Source: Bacteroidota bacterium
GTDB lineage: Bacteria > Bacteroidota > Bacteroidia > SXHM01
Reading direction: 5' to 3'
NCBI GenBank assembly: GCA_005773695.1
Contig: SXHM01000233.1
Span: 1 to 8,065 of the forward strand
DNA length: 8,065 bases
In this document: positions 5,925-8,065 of the stretch, piece after piece
How positions within the stretch are numbered: the stretch's first letter is position 1
Layout of the letters: each line of letters opens with the position of its first letter
Program-made: the position numbers and the translations under genes
The notes under the pieces: model-generated
Databases searched by the model: none
What the model saw: the letters and a program-made list of their open reading frames with translations, nothing else
Told to the model about the DNA's origin: nothing

Positions 5925-7241
5925 ATGAAAAAACTTTTTCTGCTTTTTACTGCCTTTTCTATATCAATTATTGGTTGTCGCGAAGATGAGTATCAACCTC
6001 CTGTAGTAAACCCTGAAGAACCTACTATCACAGCGCAGTTAATTACCGATTGGCTGGATAACTTAGTTGTTTTTGTTCGTGAAAGTGAATTAAGCGGCCC
6101 CGAAGCATCGCGGGTTTTTGCCTATTGCGGAATAGCAATGTATGAAGGTGTTTACCGAGCGTATCCTTCACGTAAATCATTGGCAGGACAACTCAACGGG
6201 CTGAATACTCTGCCTCAACCTTCTTCAGCAGATTATAACTGGGGAATTGTTGCCAGCACTGCACAGCGTGTTGTAGCATCTTATCTTTTCAGTAATGCAA
6301 GTGTTGAAGTTCGTCAAACAATTATTTCGCTCAACGAGATTAATATCAGCGAGTTTCGTCAGATTGGCATTTCAGATGATGTGGTTCAACGTTCAAAAAG
6401 TTACGGGACCGACTTAGGCAATGCTATAACATCATGGGCCGCTGCAGATGGTTTTGCCACATTACAAAGTTGCAGCTTCACAGCTCCGCAAGGTATAGGT
6501 TTGTGGAAACCAACCTTTCCTCAGTTTTCATCGCCTTTATTGCCTTGCTGGAAAGATATTCGCCCCTTTGTGATCACTCCGGGAAGTCTTGCTGTTCAAT
6601 GTAATCCAGGTATACCAACCAATTTTTCAATTGATATAAATTCTGAATTTTATGCTGCCGCACTTGAAGTATATAACATCGTAAATACATCAACTGATGA
6701 ACAGGAAAAAATTGCCCGTTTCTGGGAAGATGCAATAGGAACGGTTACACCTCCCGGTCACGCTATTTCCATTTTAAGTCAGGTAATAAAAGCCAAAAAT
6801 ATTAATGAAGAGATTGCCCTTGAAGCTTATGTTAAATCAGGATTGGCAATGGCAGATGGCTATATTTCATCGTGGACACTGATGTATGATTACAATGTGT
6901 TGCGGCCTTCTACTTATATACAGGAATACATTGATCCTGCATGGCAGCCTTTATTTTATAATCCTAATTATCCTGCCTACACTTCATTGCATTCGGTTTG
7001 CGCTAATGCAGCTGCTCAGGTAATGTCTTCAACCATTGGTGAAGATGTAGTATTTACAGATAATACACATGCCTTGTATGGATTACCACCCCGCTACTTC
7101 AACTCGTTTTATGATTATGCAGAAGAAGCAGGAACAGCTGAATTATATGCAGGTTTTAATTACCGTTCTGCTATTGAAAATGGCGAATATCAGGGACGTT
7201 GCATCGGTCAGGCAGTGAATGACCTTTCATTTAAACAATAA
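5925..7241 (+). CDS. Lipoprotein with vanadium haloperoxidase/PAP2-type fold, active site degraded
   Basis: The 438-residue protein has a lipoprotein signal: MKK, a hydrophobic core, and I-I-G-C with Cys18. The acidic C-R-E-D-E after it resembles the surface-export signals of Bacteroidota lipoproteins. The rest follows the vanadium-dependent haloperoxidase pattern: L-W-K-P-T-F-P (193-199) with D-I-R-P-F (211-215), F-W-E-D-A-I-G-T-V-T-P-P-G-H-A (266-280), Y-D-Y-N-V-L-R-P (321-328), Y-P-A-Y-T-S-L-H-S (349-357), and A-G-T-A-E-L-Y-A-G-F-N-Y-R (402-414). By-eye alignment keeps the first Arg (327), Ser354 and the acid-base His356. The motif-1 Lys is Met320, the Gly of SGH is Leu355, the later Arg is Glu406, and the vanadate-ligating His is Asn412. 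Haloperoxidase or phosphatase activity is therefore doubtful, and a binding or structural role is possible. The reading frame is intact, so this is not a pseudogene by ordinary criteria. Confidence 0.82.
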   Translation: MKKLFLLFTAFSISIIGCREDEYQPPVVNPEEPTITAQLITDWLDNLVVFVRESELSGPEASRVFAYCGIAMYEGVYRAYPSRKSLAGQLNGLNTLPQPSSADYNWGIVASTAQRVVASYLFSNASVEVRQTIISLNEINISEFRQIGISDDVVQRSKSYGTDLGNAITSWAAADGFATLQSCSFTAPQGIGLWKPTFPQFSSPLLPCWKDIRPFVITPGSLAVQCNPGIPTNFSIDINSEFYAAALEVYNIVNTSTDEQEKIARFWEDAIGTVTPPGHAISILSQVIKAKNINEEIALEAYVKSGLAMADGYISSWTLMYDYNVLRPSTYIQEYIDPAWQPLFYNPNYPAYTSLHSVCANAAAQVMSSTIGEDVVFTDNTHALYGLPPRYFNSFYDYAEEAGTAELYAGFNYRSAIENGEYQGRCIGQAVNDLSFKQ

Positions 7242-7250
7242 ATACATTGC

Positions 7251-7284
7251 CACCAAGGCGCAAAGACACTAATTGGCACAAAGT
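7251..7284 (+). repeat. Degenerate tandem CACnAAGg units (short interspersed repeat)
   Basis: Four consecutive units can be read: CACCAAGG, CGCAAAGA, CACTAATTGG and CACAAAGT. An inverted copy of the last unit follows (ACTTTTGTGCC, 7296-7306). From memory, strings of the type CCACCAAGGC(A/G)CAAAGACAC recur between genes in many environmental bacterial genomes. The internal repetition is visible here, but the genome-wide recurrence is recollection and cannot be tested in this window. Confidence 0.5.
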
Positions 7285-7317
7285 AAAATTGATGAACTTT
7301 TGTGCCTAATTGTTTTT
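7271..7317 (+). terminator. Probable intrinsic terminator after the haloperoxidase-fold gene
   Basis: GGCACAAA (7275-7282) pairs perfectly with TTTGTGCC (7299-7306). A G-T pair extends the stem inwards, and after a bulged T (7307) AATT/AATT extends it outwards (7271-7274 with 7308-7311). A run of five T follows at 7313-7317. The stem begins 29 bp after the stop codon. The loop of about 14 nt is larger than in a typical strong terminator. Confidence 0.5.
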
Positions 7318-7382
7318 GTCGCATAAAATAATATTCAGATAATAATCCAATTACGACATTTGTGTGCAATAAAACTTATTCC

Positions 7383-8065
7383 ATGAAAAACTATCTTCTT
7401 CTTGCTTCTGCCTTTTTTCTTTTTTCATGTGCCGATAAAAAAGTTTCAGAAGCACAACCGCGCAAACCTAAAAACATAATTCTTCTCATTGGCGATGGAA
7501 TGGGACTTGCGCAGGTTTATGCAGGAATGGTTGCAAATGGTGATGCACTCAATATTGAGCGATTTAAACACATCGGTTTTCACAAAAGCTATTCGTCTGA
7601 TAATATCATTACAGATTCAGCGGCAGGAGCAACGGCTTTTTCTTGTGGTGAAAAAACTTATAATGGTGCAATTGGAGTCGGAAATGATAGTCTGGCCCGT
7701 GAAACGATTTTAGAAACAGCAGAAAAGAAAGGTCTGGCTACCGGCTTGGTTGCTACATCCACTATTACCCACGCAACACCGGCAAGTTTTATTGCTCATG
7801 CTAAAAGCAGGAAATTGGATGAAGATATTGCAGCAGACTTTTTGAAAACAGATGTAGATGTTTTTATCGGTGGCGGAAAAGATTACTTTGAAAAGCGTAG
7901 CGATAGCATCAATCTGCTTGATAAATTAAAAGCTAACGGATACGGAATTGCTTCCGGAGATGCAGAAATACTTGCCTTCAACGGAAACAAGCTGGCAGGA
8001 TTTATAGCTCCAATTCAACCTGACAGTGCATCAGGAACACGCGGTGATATTTTACACAAAGCCAC
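7383..8065 (+). CDS. Alkaline phosphatase (PhoA family), lipoprotein, 3' end outside the window
   Basis: From the ATG at 7383 the frame is open for 227 codons to the right edge, about half of a normal PhoA-type enzyme. The N-terminus is a lipoprotein signal ending L-F-S-C (Cys16), so the protein is predicted to be anchored to a membrane facing the periplasm or outside, where it would hydrolyse phosphate monoesters. Active-site landmarks are I-G-D-G-M-G at 36-41 (Asp38, metal ligand), D-S-A-A-G-A-T-A at 78-85 (nucleophile Ser79), and T-H-A-T-P-A at 129-134 with H139 and S-R-K at 142-144 (Arg143 matching E. coli Arg166). The E. coli Asp153 position is His130, as in many other bacterial and mammalian alkaline phosphatases. 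Remaining metal ligands lie beyond the window. No Pho box can be claimed in the 141 bp upstream. Confidence 0.9.
   Translation, partial: MKNYLLLASAFFLFSCADKKVSEAQPRKPKNIILLIGDGMGLAQVYAGMVANGDALNIERFKHIGFHKSYSSDNIITDSAAGATAFSCGEKTYNGAIGVGNDSLARETILETAEKKGLATGLVATSTITHATPASFIAHAKSRKLDEDIAADFLKTDVDVFIGGGKDYFEKRSDSINLLDKLKANGYGIASGDAEILAFNGNKLAGFIAPIQPDSASGTRGDILHKA

Larger units (their letters stand above)
7242..7382. other. Intergenic region between the haloperoxidase-fold gene and the phosphatase gene
   Basis: This 141-bp spacer contains the degenerate CACnAAG-type repeat cluster and the overlapping hairpin, listed separately. The part after 7320 is plain AT-rich sequence leading to the alkaline phosphatase ATG. 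Only a one-mismatch -7-like sequence (GACATTTG, 7355-7362) is present there. Confidence 0.6.

Noticed and set aside
7489..7713. Plus-strand ORF of 74 codons
   Set aside because: It is a different frame inside the alkaline phosphatase gene. The overlapping frame from 7383 carries the signal peptide and active-site motifs.
1..8065. A novel defence, mobile or biosynthetic gene system
   Set aside because: All complete genes belong to recognisable families with unrelated roles. No transposase, integrase, CRISPR repeats, toxin-antitoxin pair or compositional island was seen.

Overview
The window looks like a stretch of chromosome from a low-GC Bacteroidota (Bacteroidetes) bacterium, probably an environmental or uncultured lineage. 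Four things point there. The best promoter matches have the Bacteroidota -7 consensus TAnnTTTG (483-490 on plus, 4789-4796 on minus). No gene has a clear Shine-Dalgarno sequence, and the leaders are A-rich or very short. Three of the eight genes encode short-signal lipoproteins. The DUF1573, MtaB and Lgt sequences are of the type I know from this phylum. I cannot name a genus.

Layout. A lipoprotein of unknown function runs leftwards off the left edge (1-348, minus). It is divergent from a secreted DUF1573 protein (536-1009, plus), which ends in a very clear intrinsic terminator (1031-1058). Close behind it is a PLP-dependent class I aminotransferase (1078-2295, plus). This converges, with a 4-bp overlap, on a two-gene minus-strand unit: mtaB (tRNA ms2t6A methylthiotransferase, 3467-4780) followed 8 bp later by lgt (prolipoprotein diacylglyceryl transferase, 2292-3458). 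Divergent from mtaB is meaB (4863-5837, plus), the GTPase chaperone of methylmalonyl-CoA mutase. Next come a lipoprotein of the vanadium haloperoxidase/PAP2 fold with a degraded active site (5925-7241, plus), a short repeat-bearing intergenic region with a probable terminator (7242-7382), and a lipoprotein alkaline phosphatase that runs off the right edge (7383-8065, plus).

How the genes relate. Most are unconnected housekeeping or envelope genes. One functional thread is the envelope: Lgt performs the first lipidation step that the three lipoproteins here would need. I found no evidence of a new multi-gene system, defence island, mobile element, CRISPR array or RNA gene. The most interesting items are the apparently non-catalytic haloperoxidase-fold lipoprotein, the near-leaderless mtaB promoter, the terminator wedged just upstream of the aminotransferase, and the short repeat cluster at 7251-7306.
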